Shown here in pieces: positions 30,046 to 43,845 of a stretch of 64,000 bases of DNA. Numbering within the stretch: position 1 is the first letter of the stretch; each line of letters starts with the position of its first letter. Both the position numbers and the translations under genes were made by a program. Source of the stretch: Neodontobutis hainanensis (taxonomy: Eukaryota > Chordata > Actinopteri > Gobiiformes > Odontobutidae); NCBI GenBank assembly GCA_024349245.1, contig JALDNG010000041.1, positions 7,585,501 through 7,649,500 of the forward strand, read 5' to 3'. The notes below the pieces were generated by a model. It was not told where the DNA came from, searched no databases, and saw nothing but the letters and a program-made list of their open reading frames with translations.

Positions 30046-33000
30046 CCTCGGCAACACAATGTCTTATTTGAGATTCAAATCAGCGTCTCGGTGCGTTTTC
30101 AATGTTTTCACAGTAAGGAGGAATCACAAATTAGTTTGTTCAGTTTGACGGCTTTGAGAGGTAAAAGCTAATAACAAGCAAGTGCTTAGACTGAAAACTG
30201 CTTTTATCATCTCACAAAGGCACAGTGGCCTGTATTTGCCTTCTTTTGCTCTGTTTAAGTGTCCTTGAGAAAGACTGACTCCCTGCTAGATCCAAAGAAA
30301 GAGTTTTGATGCAGACACTTTCTTTTATAAACAATATGCACTTGACATCATGTGTCAAAAAATAATTGAATATAGAAAAACAGCATCTAAAGCAACTAGT
30401 CTGTACATTATAAATGCAAAAGAAACAATTTCCATCCAAAACAATCCAGTGGATCTCTAACTTCCATTTGTTACTCGTTATGTGAGTTTATAAAATGCAG
30501 AGACAATTTAAGGATTAACATAAACTTTCACAACTGTTCAAAGCTGCATTAGCCAAGAACTCCTCCTTGGGTTTGTTTAGATGCCTTTGGTCCACTTAGG
30601 GTTTCCATTAATGAACCGTAACAAAGTTCGGTTGGAAGCGCTCCAAGACCACACCATCGTCCATCTGAACCGCACCAAACATAACAGGTGTGATCGGACT
30701 CAAAAATGTTTTCTGCATTTATGTGACATCCACTAAATGATAACAGAAGAATATCAGAACTACAGTATTAATCAGAAAATCACAGTTTGTTTCATACAGC
30801 GGCATTACGTGACGGGGTCATTTAATTGGCCTTAGTACGATGACTCTCACATGTTTGTTTTCGGTGCCCAGACAGTGTGTGCAGTTTCTTTCATTCTTTG
30901 AACAGTGCTTTATCTCACAAGTCAGTGGCTGCCATGGTCTGACCACTCCTTTGAACTGGCTGACCCCCACTGACTTGGCAACACCTGGTTCCAAACATGA
31001 AAAATACAACATTTGGTCAGAGAAAAAATATCAAAGTGATGATGAGGTCATACAATGAGATGAAAGCTTCTCCAGAATAAGAAAGCACAGTTGGAAGGAT
31101 TGTGTTGGCCTTGGCCATGCACCAAAAAGTTGTTGGTGTCAACCCCACGTTGAAGGACACATTTTGGGGTTTGTAGTATTGTGACTATTATAAGATTAGT
31201 GTATGTTCTATAGACAACTATAGGCAGTGATCCTCTGGCAACAAAGTTAATCAGAAAAACAAAACATATTAAGTAGACCAAAGACCACAAGTTACCAAAA
31301 TAATAGACTTTCTTCATGTGGTTTTGGCAAATGGCAAGCAGCCAACCTCTGTGTGCTGTCGGTGAGAGGGTAGAACTCAATAGTGAGCGGCTATTTATTG
31401 CAGTTCAGAACAAAGCAAACTGACTGCACCTGTGCACCAGGTGGACAATTGATTTTATTATAACGCAATATATGTTTATATAAATTCAGATAAAATAAAT
31501 CAAATGACTTTTCAGAATGTCAAAACCACTGTATAAACCTGCGGCTCATGTTCTTGTCTGAGTGAGTTTGTTAAATCAAATTAAATAATTGATAATGAGA
31601 GCCTATTAACATTTTCACGGGTAATTGATAAAGCAATTAGCCATCTGTTAATGAAGCACATCTTTTAGCACATGCCCACTGGAGTAATATTACACACTGG
31701 CAAAGATCATATTCGCAGAAGGTTGACTTTTCTACAGTGTGTGCATTTTCTCACCTCAGTGTGCGAGCTGGCCATGTGTTGACCCAGCAAGTCCTTGGCT
31801 TATGAGTTTCCACGTGCCAGGTAGCGCCATCTGTTTAGCCCAGTTTTGGGGTTCGTGGTGTTTTAATCGAGATGGTAGTGGTGTCTAAACAGAACGGTTC
31901 CCTCACCTGTGACTGAGCCATCTGACGACAGTATTTAACACCCGCAATGTCATTGAACTCCTACCTGTGCTGTAGTGCTTAGTCATGATCCTTAATGGAG
32001 TTTTATTTAGCATCATTTTGTTTTTCCTGGTGTTTAAAGAGTCTGAAGGGAAAACAAGAGGTGCAGTAATGGTCTTAAAGTGAATTCATCACTGTCAGTC
32101 GTAAATGATGGTAAACGCTTTTCAAGAACTAAACTAAACAACAAACTTTCAAGCTTTGACCAACTGCTAGTTAGTTTTTATATTAGTATGTATTAGTATG
32201 CATTTTGAGTTTATTATTGAATCTTTGTTTGTTTGTTTGTTTGTTTGTTTTGTTTTTTTGTATGCAGAAATTGTAAAAGTTGTATTGAGCATGCTCTATC
32301 TTTTACTTTAAGAGGCCGGTGTTTACTGTATTTAGACTTTCCTACCTGGCAACCCAGACCATTTTAACTTTCTTAGCGAATAGAACCCAGCCTCCACCGA
32401 GCTCAATAAGACCTGACCAATTATAACGTTATCCGTTGTCTTTAAGGTACTGCCCTTGAAGGTATATATAGTATGTGTCTATCTAATTGTCTTCACTTTA
32501 GCTGATGTGCTGACAGCACTGTTCACAGCGAGCTCACTCAGTTAGCTTACGATTAACTGACAAAACTTTACTTAACTCAGTAAACACAACATTTTCAGCA
32601 CACATCAAAAGCACAGTTTAAAGCTGCTCTCTGCCTTGTTGGCCTTTTAACACATATCATGCTTTATATAAATACTTTGGTCAAATTTCTATCTGTTCAA
32701 AAATTTAAAAAGGTTTATGGTAGTCCATTGGCATTTAATTTAAAAAATCTGCTTTTGGAAAGGTCAGGAACAAACCAGAATTACACTAGAAAAGGACACT
32801 AGCCAAATGGGAATTAAAAGGAAGTTGTTGAAAATTGACCAGGAGGTTTGGTCATAATTAATTAGGCCTTTTCGAAAAAATGTGTCTAATTAAAACAAAC
32901 TTTGTCTTCTTTTGGTTCTAATACAGACTCTGCAACTGCTCTGTCCCTTCTTTTCTGTGACAATAACCATTTCTCTTTACGAGAACTAAAAAATAGAATT

Positions 33001-36000
33001 GCATCCAACCAAATTGACAAAATACCACTCAGCTCTATCCTGTTTCTAAGAAAGCTCCGCAATCACAACACACCTAAACCACAAGTGCACTTGTTGATCT
33101 GAAAACTATTTCCTTCCTCATCTCAAGCCAGATTGGGCCCTGTTCTTGAGGTACATATGTTTCTGGAAGTATAGCAACATTTGCAGTTGTGTTAGACGTG
33201 CCAACCTCTACCTCCTTCAGAGGCTATTTACTGTATAAGGTGTCATCATGACTCTATAAAACTTTTGGATTACTTATAATTGCTTTTTGTAGTTGCTGAC
33301 ACTCTCAGACAGGAAATCACATAAAACTAATGAATGGTGAACATAAAGAAGTTGTAATCCATCTTTCTGGATAAAATGGACGTTTTGTTAATAATTTTCT
33401 GTAACCTATACTCTCTTCATGTCAGATTTTCTCCTCACCTTTTTATCTTTTCTCCATTTTGTCCTTCCTTCTAATCTTCCCGTGTCTTCTCCAAAATTCT
33501 TCCTCCTCCTCACCTCAGGCGGCCAATTAATTTAGCCCGGCGCTAATTCCTCATGAGTGCCATTTAGTGGCAGCTCCATGGGAGGATCCATAAGGATTTA
33601 ATGTGTTTATTAAAAGTTTGACTGCCGGTCGATGGGGACTGTGTTCTCCCTGGGGCCTGCTTTCAGTCACTATCAGCAGGACAATGTTCCTCCGGGCTAC
33701 TGCTTAGTCAATGATTTTCAATATTTCAGACATGTTTTGACGGCTGAAGTAAAGGAGACAGAGATGAGATATTTTAACAGCAAACAAATGATGGATGGGT
33801 TCAAGAAAAAAGCTTTGTGAAATGATTGTTTTCTCATTGTCTGTGGTCACAGAAGTAAGCCACAAAGAGTGAAGTGTTTTGATCTTGTTTTTCTGTTGTA
33901 CTCCATTTGCAATCAGGCTGTATTTAGGTTCTTGGCCCTGGTTCAGTGATGATCTTATGTGAGTTAAAACTTTAGCATTCACCTTTTGCCACTGTCTTTA
34001 AAAGAACGCTGCTGTTGCCAAGAATAAATCCATTAACAGAATCCCGCTGTCTTCGTGGCTTAGTTTGATAATCTTTTATGTGATGTGGGTATAGATATAT
34101 TGGCTTTTTTGGTAAATATGCAGTATGTTGACAGACTTACATTGTCCATGGCCACTCCCCACTCCCCCCCACTATCTCTAGCCAAGAAAAGCAAAAAGAA
34201 CTTGGTTTGCAAGTATTATAAAATGATCCATGATCCAGGGGCAGGTACTTTAAGTGAATACCTGGTCAGTGATTGGATTTATTGCCACAGTTTAATCCAA
34301 TCATGTTGTTTACATTTGTAATGATAAAACGGTTGCTACATCTCCAAACCTAAAACACGACAAACCTGACACTACTTCCACCTCATTAGACACACTGTCT
34401 GAACAGGCCACGGTTTAAACGCAAATACATCGCTGTGGTAAAACATTTACCAAAAACATGAAAGACATGAAAAGACATACCTCTGACACCTTCTGCCTTC
34501 ATTAAGGGCTGTCAGTGTTGTCAATGCCATTATAATGCTGTCAATTTAAACATTTTGGTTTGATTCCATAAATCAGTTCTTCACATAATCCTTAAGTCAC
34601 TTTTTACGTGAGCATTATAGACAGCTCCAAGAAACGTTTAAGGAGCAACTGTTCAAAATAAAAATGAATAAATGCTTTTTCTTTTCTTATTTTATGAAAA
34701 AATGATTCTCACTGTTGTTATTTCAAGCTTAATCTTTGCCGTTTCTCTAAAAGTCTTTCCCCATTCATTAGTATGCATCTGTCTCTTATGTTCGGTCTTT
34801 GCCACCATTAAACTCAACTAATGACCTTGGCCCTAGTGAGAAGACCTTTCTGTGAAATATTACCCACAAGGAGACAGTTTGTCAAAGACTGGGCAGGAAG
34901 TTGGCACAACTTCAAGACAAGCCCAGATATCAATGAGGCACAGATCCAAAAGAACCGGCAGAGCTGAGCAGACCAGGCAGAGAGAAAACCATTCTCAAGG
35001 CAAAAAGGGAACTATTAATATTTCTATAAGAAGACTATTCACTGTGTTCCCTATGGGTTTCTTATGTGGTTTAGCATTGGGTGGAATTTATTTTACATAT
35101 AGTTTGTGATAGTTCATCTTCTATATGTATTCCATCACATATTTTACATTCAGGTCCAAAAGTAGTATTATAAAACTGTTGCTTTAGCTGCTGCTGTGCT
35201 GAATTTTCCCTCTATCTGGCCACAAAATATTCACTGTCTCTCTTGGCACAAACAAAACAGTTCGATGTTTACAGTCTTTGAGGTCCGCTGCACATTCAAA
35301 GTGAACAGTTGTTATTGCAGACACCTCTTTAGGGGACAGCTGTGGCATAAAATATACATAATGCTCCATGTGACCAAACAGTTGTAGCCTGTTTATGCAT
35401 TGGAAATAAAAACAGGCGAGGAATGAGTCCACTGTGATGTGTGAATGTCTAAACCAAATTCAGTTTCTCTTTTCTTTATTCTGCACTTTTATGGTTGACT
35501 GAATTAAAAAGATAAATGTAAAAGCAGTTCCACAAGCTTAAGATCATACTCTTATTATTTGTACCTTAAGATCCAAAGGTGATTTAAAGGTGCATTGTGT
35601 AAAATGCTACAATAACAGTTGAACATAATGGAAAGCATCAGACTGTATTATTATTTAAAAACAATAACATTTTGTTCATGTACAACTTCATAAAACCTAG
35701 TGGAAGAAGCCATTTTAGTTCCATTACTTCCTGTTCCTGGTTTTACGACAAACTGAGCAATGCAGGAGAAGAAGGACACTTGTTTTTCTTTTTGAGCACA
35801 AACTCTTGTATGAAGGTTAAAGACAAAAGTATATGGTATGGTGTGGTTCATTCCTTGGTAATTCAGTTTCTGAATATGAAAAAGCATTTATTTTTCCATT
35901 ATTATATATTTTTTCCGTTTTAAACCCAACAAAATGTAATAAATAAAAATAACAATGTTTTGATTGTGTAATACCTGTTTATTTAATATCACATAACTGT

Positions 36001-36500
36001 GGCTGGTGTAAAGTGTGTCCACATCGAGAGTAATGGCGGTGGCTTGAAAAGAAGGCACTTTTTTCTGCAACTGAATTTTACCAGACTAAGCACTAATGAA
36101 AACATAAGAGCAAAGTCTATATTGTCTATTCCACTCAATACTGAGAGTGTTAGTTGTGAGGAGCACATGTACTTACAGCATGTACTGAAGGTGGCACATT
36201 GTAAACTATGACCCAGTGCAAACAAACCAAAGAGAGGGCATCAAGTAATGCTATTCTCTATTACCACAATTCTACACATACAGTACAGTCTGTTACAAGA
36301 GCACTGAGCTGCTGCCATCTATGCACCATTACCTCACGGGCCAATTTGCATTTGTGTATACAATAAAGTTTAACTAAATATTCAAATATGGATATGATTT
36401 TTTTCCTTTTTGTGAATTTCCATTTTTGGTTTAAAAGAGAAATTATTTCTTATTTAGATTTGAATCAGAATAATAACATAATCCATACACAGTTAAGGAC
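30046..36500. other. non-coding flank, conserved-element-like patches
   Basis: No exon could be supported. A GTTT microsatellite lies at about 32224-32259. Two stretches look enhancer-like, with clustered TAATTG/ATTAG/TTAATG cores: about 31560-31700 and 33515-33660. Open frames at 32902-33102, 34852-35109 and 35672-35923 show no domain. Confidence 0.35.
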
Positions 36501-36504
36501 ATTA

Positions 36505-36605
36505 ATAACCATCAGAGCTATTTCCACTGGGTTTGTTCAAAGACAACATGTCCCTTCAAGGCTACCATAGCTGTTCACATGCTCTATAAAGGAGGAATGT
36601 GAGCC
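36505..36605 (+). repeat. dispersed repeat, copy A
   Basis: Contains ccactgggtttgttcaaaga and catgtcccttcaaggctacc followed by atagctgttcacatgct. Related copies lie at 59085-59150 and 60705-60785. The family is not named. Confidence 0.55.
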
Positions 36606-37649
36606 GCTGAATTGCAGTCTGCAGTTTTGAAACAAGATAGACACTAAAGAGGGCAAAAAAAAACCTACACATCTACCATTTAAACAGTCATTCATTTATC
36701 AACATTTTAATCTTGACCTATTTTCATCTAAAGTTTATATGATTTGTTTCTGACTTTACCAACCTGCAGTTAATGCTCTTGCAATCTGCACACTCACTGC
36801 CAATTTACATTAACACAAGCTCATATTTACAGCCCAACTGACAAAACCAGAGGTAAATGAGCCAGGAAATGAAATGCTATCCCCACATTCACAGCAGCTA
36901 ACACACCATTTCTCACAACACCTTTTATGATGCAATGCAAACAGTACTGCACTCGGAAACCATTTTGTTTGAGTTGACAGTTTCACAAAGCGTCTCACTG
37001 GAAAACCATGAGCACACCGGGAAAATTGTTCCTAAGAGGTTTAGATCCAGCCACACGCTCCAGACATCTGGAGAGTCATCATATTTGGAGAAACCATTTC
37101 ACGGTCTGTTTCGTCAAAAAATCTAATTCACCTGCCGTCCTGCTCTGATATATACAGAGTCTCCTGCTTAAACAACATGCACACAAACATCCACACATGG
37201 GCAACATACTGAACACAAGCTGTACATTTGTCAAACTTCATTTCAAAATCCATTCACAAGTCTTCACTCATTTATAAACAGCACACAGCATGATATTCCA
37301 TGGATTTGTTCTCTCATTGCTGAGTGCTTGGATTTGCACTGAATACGTCTACAGTGCTTGGTTTGGGTGCAATACTAATCAATGCTGCAAGTCCAATCAA
37401 AAAAGCATCTAGCAATTTGACAAAGACAAGTCACTGAGACAGAATAAAAGTGTTTGGGTTGTGTACTAAGTGCATAGTCCAAGTTGAAATGATAGTGAAT
37501 AGCTGTTATTTTTCTTTTTAAGGAATTTTTACCACTACATACAGTACAATACATACAAACAGCCACTTATCAGGTCAAGGGCTCACAGTGGACTCCAGCT
37601 GTTAACCTAATATTTGTAGAGCGCTAAAGAGGAGGCGACAGGGAGGTTA
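36606..37649. other. non-coding, nothing recognised
   Basis: No gene or repeat family could be supported. Confidence 0.45.
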
Positions 37650-37735
37650 AGTGGGAATGTGAGATCTCTGTCAAAAGCGCTTTGAGTGCTAGGTGGAAAA
37701 GCACTATATAAATAAAAAAATGTTAATAAAAAAAA
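37650..37735 (+). mobile_element. SINE-type 3' tail fragment
   Basis: gcgctttgagtgctaggtgg followed by aaaagcactatataaataaa matches the typical end of a widespread fish retroposon. Only the tail is recognised. Confidence 0.45.
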
Positions 37736-40181
37736 AACAATCTAGCAGAAGTACAGTATATCTCTTCACCACAGCGGAGCTTAATATCATATCAACTATC
37801 ATAACTAAATCCAGACGCTTCTGGATTGTATGTTTATTTTATACAAACAGTTGGTGTTTGTGGATTCAAGAAAATCTTACGGTGCTGATCCAGCGGCAGA
37901 ATAAACTGCCACAGGATACAATTGTAGGCCTACAGCCGTTCAGAAAATGAGGGGCTGTACCACCTGACGCAGAATAAACATTGCATAAAGCTAAACTCAG
38001 AGAAAAGTTTACAACTAGTAGAAGATAATTTCCCTGTAAAGACAATCCAGACCCATTTCAATTCACAAAATGAACGGGTTTGGTTGGCCAGGCTACATCT
38101 AACCCACCTTGTTCTGTGGAATTAACAATGTGTTCATGTGTCTCACTCTACATTGTCAAACATGGGATAAAACAAGATGATGTATGGCGTTTAAAACCTG
38201 TGTATTATGCACACGGTTTCTGCTTCTGCATACACACTCTTACACAGACTCAAACTCTGCTGACGCACTAATGGATTTTTAATTTGAACTGTTCTTAGGA
38301 CAGCAATTCAGATCTTTTCCCCATGTCGCACTTTGTTAAATAAACATTGGCCACAAAGGATGGATAGCTTGTTATTGGAGTAATTACATCGAGTAATAAT
38401 TATTTTCAATCCTCTTCTGTTTAGTGAGGGTTTGCTGAAGTAGTTTATTTGTTGTTGTCAGCATGACTTGCCTTTTGTAGCAATTATCATCACTGCCTCT
38501 GTGGCATTTATAAATGTAGCAGTTTAACCGGGACAACAACACCTGAATAGAGCAGTGACGATTCACCTGAACCTTTAACGTCTCTCAAATCAGGAGTCAC
38601 TCTGTCCTTTCGGAGTTATTGACGGTCAGAATAGAACAGACTGGTCCATCAGGTTTGGTTTCAGGTCAAACTCCTCCCTCTAGAGGTAAAGCTCAGCTCT
38701 CAGTTGATCTCAGAATTGATAAATTCTTTTGGAATTAGGGCTGAAACAATTTCACCTTAAAAACTGAGTCCAGATGCTTTTCCTTTAACCTTTTCTTGAA
38801 GATGACCTGGATGACTGAGAACCTTGACCTTCCCAAAAAGTACAGTTTTATTATATCTACTTCCAGAAATTTTGTAAAAGTTGGATATTTTGCTGAACAA
38901 ATATATTTTTCTTCTTGTCAATTGAATAAAAAATAAAAAAATATTTTGGAGCTGAATAGTTTAATTAGCTGACATTTACTTAATTTAAGTCATATGTGTG
39001 TTTCACATGAGTGACTCGAAAGCCTTCAGCAACAGCAGCTGACCTGACAACGGTGATAAAATCTCAGTGACATGAAATAAAACTGAGCTGTGCAGTTTAT
39101 TTGGCAAATGTTTTCCAAATTAAACATTTTCTATGAACATTGCAAATCAACACTTGTATTTAAACTGAAAATTCTCCGCTGTAAGCCACATTTCCTCTTC
39201 TTTCGCCTTTTTTATAAAACACTTGTGGTGCATTGTGGGTAGAGAAAGGCCACAGAGGATTCACAGATGCATCCTGGGTATTTTAGCCAAATGGAGGACT
39301 TGGTCCATGGGAGGAAGTGGGATTTGAAACCAAATGAAACACAACGACATGGCATTGCCTACAACTAAAATAAAATACCTGGCTTCCTTCAACCAAACCC
39401 CAAATGGATTTCAAAATAAGACAATACGCTTACATATACTGTAGATATTCTTAGATGTGTTTATTTTACTTCCCATTTAATGTCAACCCTGTCTAAAATT
39501 TATCCAAAGATGTTTCCAGAAAGGCTAAACCAAGGATTTTCCCAGAGGAGCTGTGATTTTGAATTCCAATGCAAAGTTGACATTTTATTTCTGAAGTGGC
39601 TATAAGACAAAGGAAAGTGGTTTGACTTACAGAACAAAGCAACTTCAGACATAAAAAACAGCTACAGTGACATTTTGCTTGCTCAGTTGTGAGCCCACAC
39701 TTACCTTTATCCTTCTGCCTCACATCTTGAAGGTCAGTAAAAGTTTTTTTTTTTGGCTAGTTTGGCTTCAGTATTTGCCCCCAAACAGGTCACAATTACC
39801 TTACAATATTATACAGTTATTTACAAACTCTTCGAACTACACCCCTACATAAGATAAGAGGAGAGTTGTATTGAGTTTGACACAGCGCTTCTTAAAAACA
39901 AAACTTCCATGAATGGAGCATTTGTAGGTGCTGCTCAAGATCATGTCTAATAGTTTTTTTTTTCACTGATTTACCAGAGATCAGGCCTGCTTTACTTTAC
40001 ATTCCAACAACAGGATCTTGACACAGAGCCAGTACCACTGTGCTCCAGCAAATGTGCACGGCTCCGGTGAATGTGCACACTTTACTTTTAAATTCTGAAA
40101 TAAGAAACAGCATCCTTGCTATGTGAAATTAATTATATCCAAATAAAGTTTATATGTTTTTAGAGAGAAATAAAGTGTCTT

Positions 40182-40231
<50 letters not shown>

Positions 40232-42844
40232 CAATATCAAACACACATTAATTTAGTTTATCCCCTCTGTGTGGGTCACCTTTGAGTCATGTCTCCAGAA
40301 TGTGCTTACGGCAGAGTCAGAGCTGGCTCAGGGCATAGTTCATTTTTGGCGCAACACACGCAATGTTCAGCCTTAATTTTGAACGCACTCAAGCTTTATG
40401 AATGAGGCCCCAGAACCTGGCGCCACAAGAACAGTGGAATTTTTTTAGCACAACGTATTACTTGCACTAGTGTACAATACATAGGCCTACATTAAGTATA
40501 TGCGCATCACTTTAGAATACAAGTATTTTTTAAACATTTTAGTGGATTTTGTCCATCCATTCAGGTCTGTGAAGGTTCTCAGTCATCCAGGACATCTTGA
40601 AGAAAAAGTTAAAGCAAAGCACCTGGACTCAATCTTCAAAGTAAAGATGTTTTGTTTCTTAAATCCAAGAGACTTTTCCCATTCTGACATGGGGTTTGAC
40701 CTAAAACTAACTCTGATTGGACCAGGCTGTTCTGGTCTCATAGCTGTTTCCTTGAAAGGGCAGTGTGACTCCTGATGTGAGAGTCGTTTATGTTGAACTC
40801 AGAAAGGAAAAACTCAGAGTCTGGAGCCATGCTTTGGTCCAATGCCTATCTTTTTCTTCGAGGTGAGAACACACTTATCATTTTACCAGCAGCCAGACAT
40901 CCACAAAGCCAGGAGGTAACCCGGCTCAGAGCCAGGCCACAGCTGATCAAACTCCAGCCAACTGCCAGATAGAAACCCACAGCCACGAGTCGCTGAACCA
41001 GACAGACTTCACCAAACTGCCACCCATCTGTCAGCCACGCAGCCAACAGGAAGTCAGCAGGGCGACCTGGATGAATCAGATCCAGGACATTTTTATAATC
41101 TTCCCCTTTTTAAAGATCATATACTTATAAACACTTGCAGCAGACAACCATTTCTCAAAGAAACCAAAGTGTGGTTCTGTCAAGTAATTATAGTCTATTC
41201 TGTTCATGACTTTTCGTAAAAATGCGAAAGTGCCACATGTCTGCCACATGTGTTTGATTTTTTCCAACAGATGAACCGCACAGCTGTACGTCTTTTTCCC
41301 ATGATGCCGCACTGCTGTAACCTTCACTTCCCATGTGACACTGTTTTATTGGCTGTCTTTGATAACGAGACAGTTCCACAGTGGAAGTTGTCAGCAGATC
41401 AGAGACTCTCTGTTGCCATCCTGTTGGTAATTTTCTCTCTCTCTCGTCTAATACTGATGCATGGCACCGAGCTGGTGAGAAATATAGCTCAGTCACAATG
41501 ATCCAGTAGCTCCTAAAATCCAATCAAAAACCAGTCATCTGCTGACATCTTTGATAAAGGGGTTGTTTAACAAAGTTTTTACTGTACAGAGAATTGCTGA
41601 ATTGGTTTCCTATTCAATTTAGCTTTTGAGCAATAACTGCTTGTAAAAGCTGAGTGAAAGTGCCAAGAAAATATCCTGTGAAACAGTTCAGACTCCAGAC
41701 ATCATCCCATGGACGAAGTAATGGCAGTAGCTACTAAAGGTAAAAAAAATATGAATTTAGAGGAAAACATTTTTAAAAAATCAAACGGTTGTTTTTTGGG
41801 GGGTCACATCTTCCCGATCTTAGTGCAGGCAGAAACACAAATGTAAACTCATTAAGAGGCATGTCCAAATATACATTTTTCCAGATTTTGAGGTTGGAGA
41901 CAAAAGTCTAAAGAGGCTGGACTTGAGCTGGCACAGAAGGCTGGATTGGACACATTGACATTCGTCTCAGTTACACCAAGAACGTCAACGCCGCTGCTGC
42001 TACGCAGTGCTTTATTGTTACTGAGACGTGCCTGTACAGCTGTAGCTACTGTTGGTAATTATGCTACTCACTGTCTAAACCCAAATTTGTGGCTGTTGCA
42101 CCCAATGCATCTCCTTCTTTACATTGCTTTTGTAAAATGGGTGTTTGGTGTAGTAGCCTAAAGTTTATTAAATTTCTCCACCTCAAGAATAACTTATTGT
42201 TGTCCCTGGTGCAACATTCTCGAAAGTCCTGGTGCAACGGGCAATGTTTTCATCACCGCTATGTTTTTAGTGAACTTTTATTTTGATACTTGATGCCAAT
42301 TCCTGGGATGTGTCTGAGTATGGTGGCCCAGAGAGCTCAACAAAATATAAAAGCCAAAACACACTTTACAAAAAGAAACTGGAAAACATAATTACAACAA
42401 CATACTGTAGCTGCACCGGAAATAGCCAAAAAAAAAATCACAATAAAAACCACACAACATTACATCAACATTCACCACATGGGAATACAATAACATTAAC
42501 CATATGCACGCAAAAGGCAAATTCACAAAGACAAAGGCTGAAACCAGAAACAGCCGGCACTAATTAATGGTAGCTTGTATCTCAGAAAAAAGTATTCTTT
42601 CTTCTTGAAACATGAATATCTTTAGTAATTTTGTTCTTTTCCTTTTGCTTCTCATTCTCGCCTGGTTAATGGTTCTCTATTTTTACATTTTAATGTAATG
42701 ACAACTATTGGTGAGCTATTTAAATGCATTCATGTTGTGTCTTGCTATTGTGCCAAATCAGACCTATTCATACAATTCTCAAAGTTTTTAGGCCCAGTTA
42801 TTTTTTAGCCCAGACTTATTTCCTCTCCATCCTTTTCTCCACAG
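37736..42844. other. non-coding, one TA microsatellite
   Basis: (TA)n lies at about 40184-40230. No exon could be supported; the longest frames (40500-40775, 41188-41523, 42283-42567) have no recognisable features. Confidence 0.4.
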
Positions 42845-42980
42845 ATAACCTGGTTTTGCCTCCTGCTAATGCTCATTACCGCAGATGGAGACGCAGACCA
42901 GCCAGCTCTGACATCCCGGGATGCATGTGTGCAGCAGATGTTCTGTCTTTATGACGGGACACCTCGTGAGACAGACCCTT
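42845..42980 (+). other. possible exon with signal-peptide-like start
   Basis: A pyrimidine tract ending tttctccacag is followed by an open frame: ITWFCLLLMLITADGDA, then DACVQQMFCLYDG, reaching TTCAG|GTGGCT, a fair donor. The first part looks like the end of a signal peptide and the second like the start of a Cys-containing ectodomain. No family is recognised and no partner exon was found, so this may be chance. Confidence 0.22.
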
Positions 42981-43623
42981 CAGGTGGCTAGGCACACCGC
43001 CTTACACAAAAACAGGAAGCTCTTCTGCTATTACCCTTGCCACAACTCTGTTTATGTCCTCACCTAGCCTTCAGGACACTAATGTAAGCACAATTAGCAT
43101 GCTAGTAACAGGGCAGAAGATAGAGAGGAGCTTTCCTTAATGAAAGCCCTGACTAGCCTCGAGAGCTAGCAGGAAACATTAAAATTAAGAGTCATTGTAT
43201 GCACACACAAATATATCTTACTGCACTGTATCTGGCATGGTAATCCTTTCTCTTTATGCAGATTATAGAACCCTGACATAAAGCTGACTCTCCGCAGCAT
43301 CTGTTACAGCCGCTCTGAGCTGTAACGTTAGCGCCGCGCTGCCCAGGTTAATCAGCCTCTACCTGCTCCAGACCACAGCCTCTGCCAGAAAGATAAAACG
43401 GTCATGCTTTACAGTTCGGAAATGAAACACCGAGGAAGCAGCAGTCAATTTAGTGATCTCCATAAATGGCTGCACTGTGAGCCCAGGCGAGAAAAAATGG
43501 CTTGATGTGATCTTTGATGAATTTCTCAAGGGTTCAGTCATAGGAGTATTGACTTCTGTAATGTAGGAAAGCAAATATAAACACATCTAAAGGTTGAACC
43601 ACTTTACAATAAGTTTAATTGTA

Positions 43624-43845
43624 AGGGCGGCAGTAGGGTAGAGCAGTCGTCTTTCATCCAGAAGGTAGGCGGTTCGATTCTCACTCTCCACACAGTTCAT
43701 ACTGTCGTTGTGTCCTTGGGCAAGACACTTAACCCAGCTTGCCTCCAGTGGCTGTAACACTGGTAATTACTGTAGAACAATGTAAGCTGCTTTGTATAAA
43801 AGCCTCAGCTAAATGAATAAATGTAAATGTAAATGTAAATGTAAA
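43624..43845 (+). mobile_element. tRNA-derived fish SINE
   Basis: A head with an A-box-like gtagggtagagcag and an exact B-box-type ggttcgattc (43671-43680), a body phrase ttgggcaagacacttaaccc common in fish SINEs, and a tail gtataaaagcctcagctaaa followed by repeated taaatg. Retroposon, not a tRNA gene. Confidence 0.8.

Noticed and set aside
43624..43700. tRNA gene near an exact B box
   Set aside because: Same reason: SINE body and repeated taaatg tail follow.
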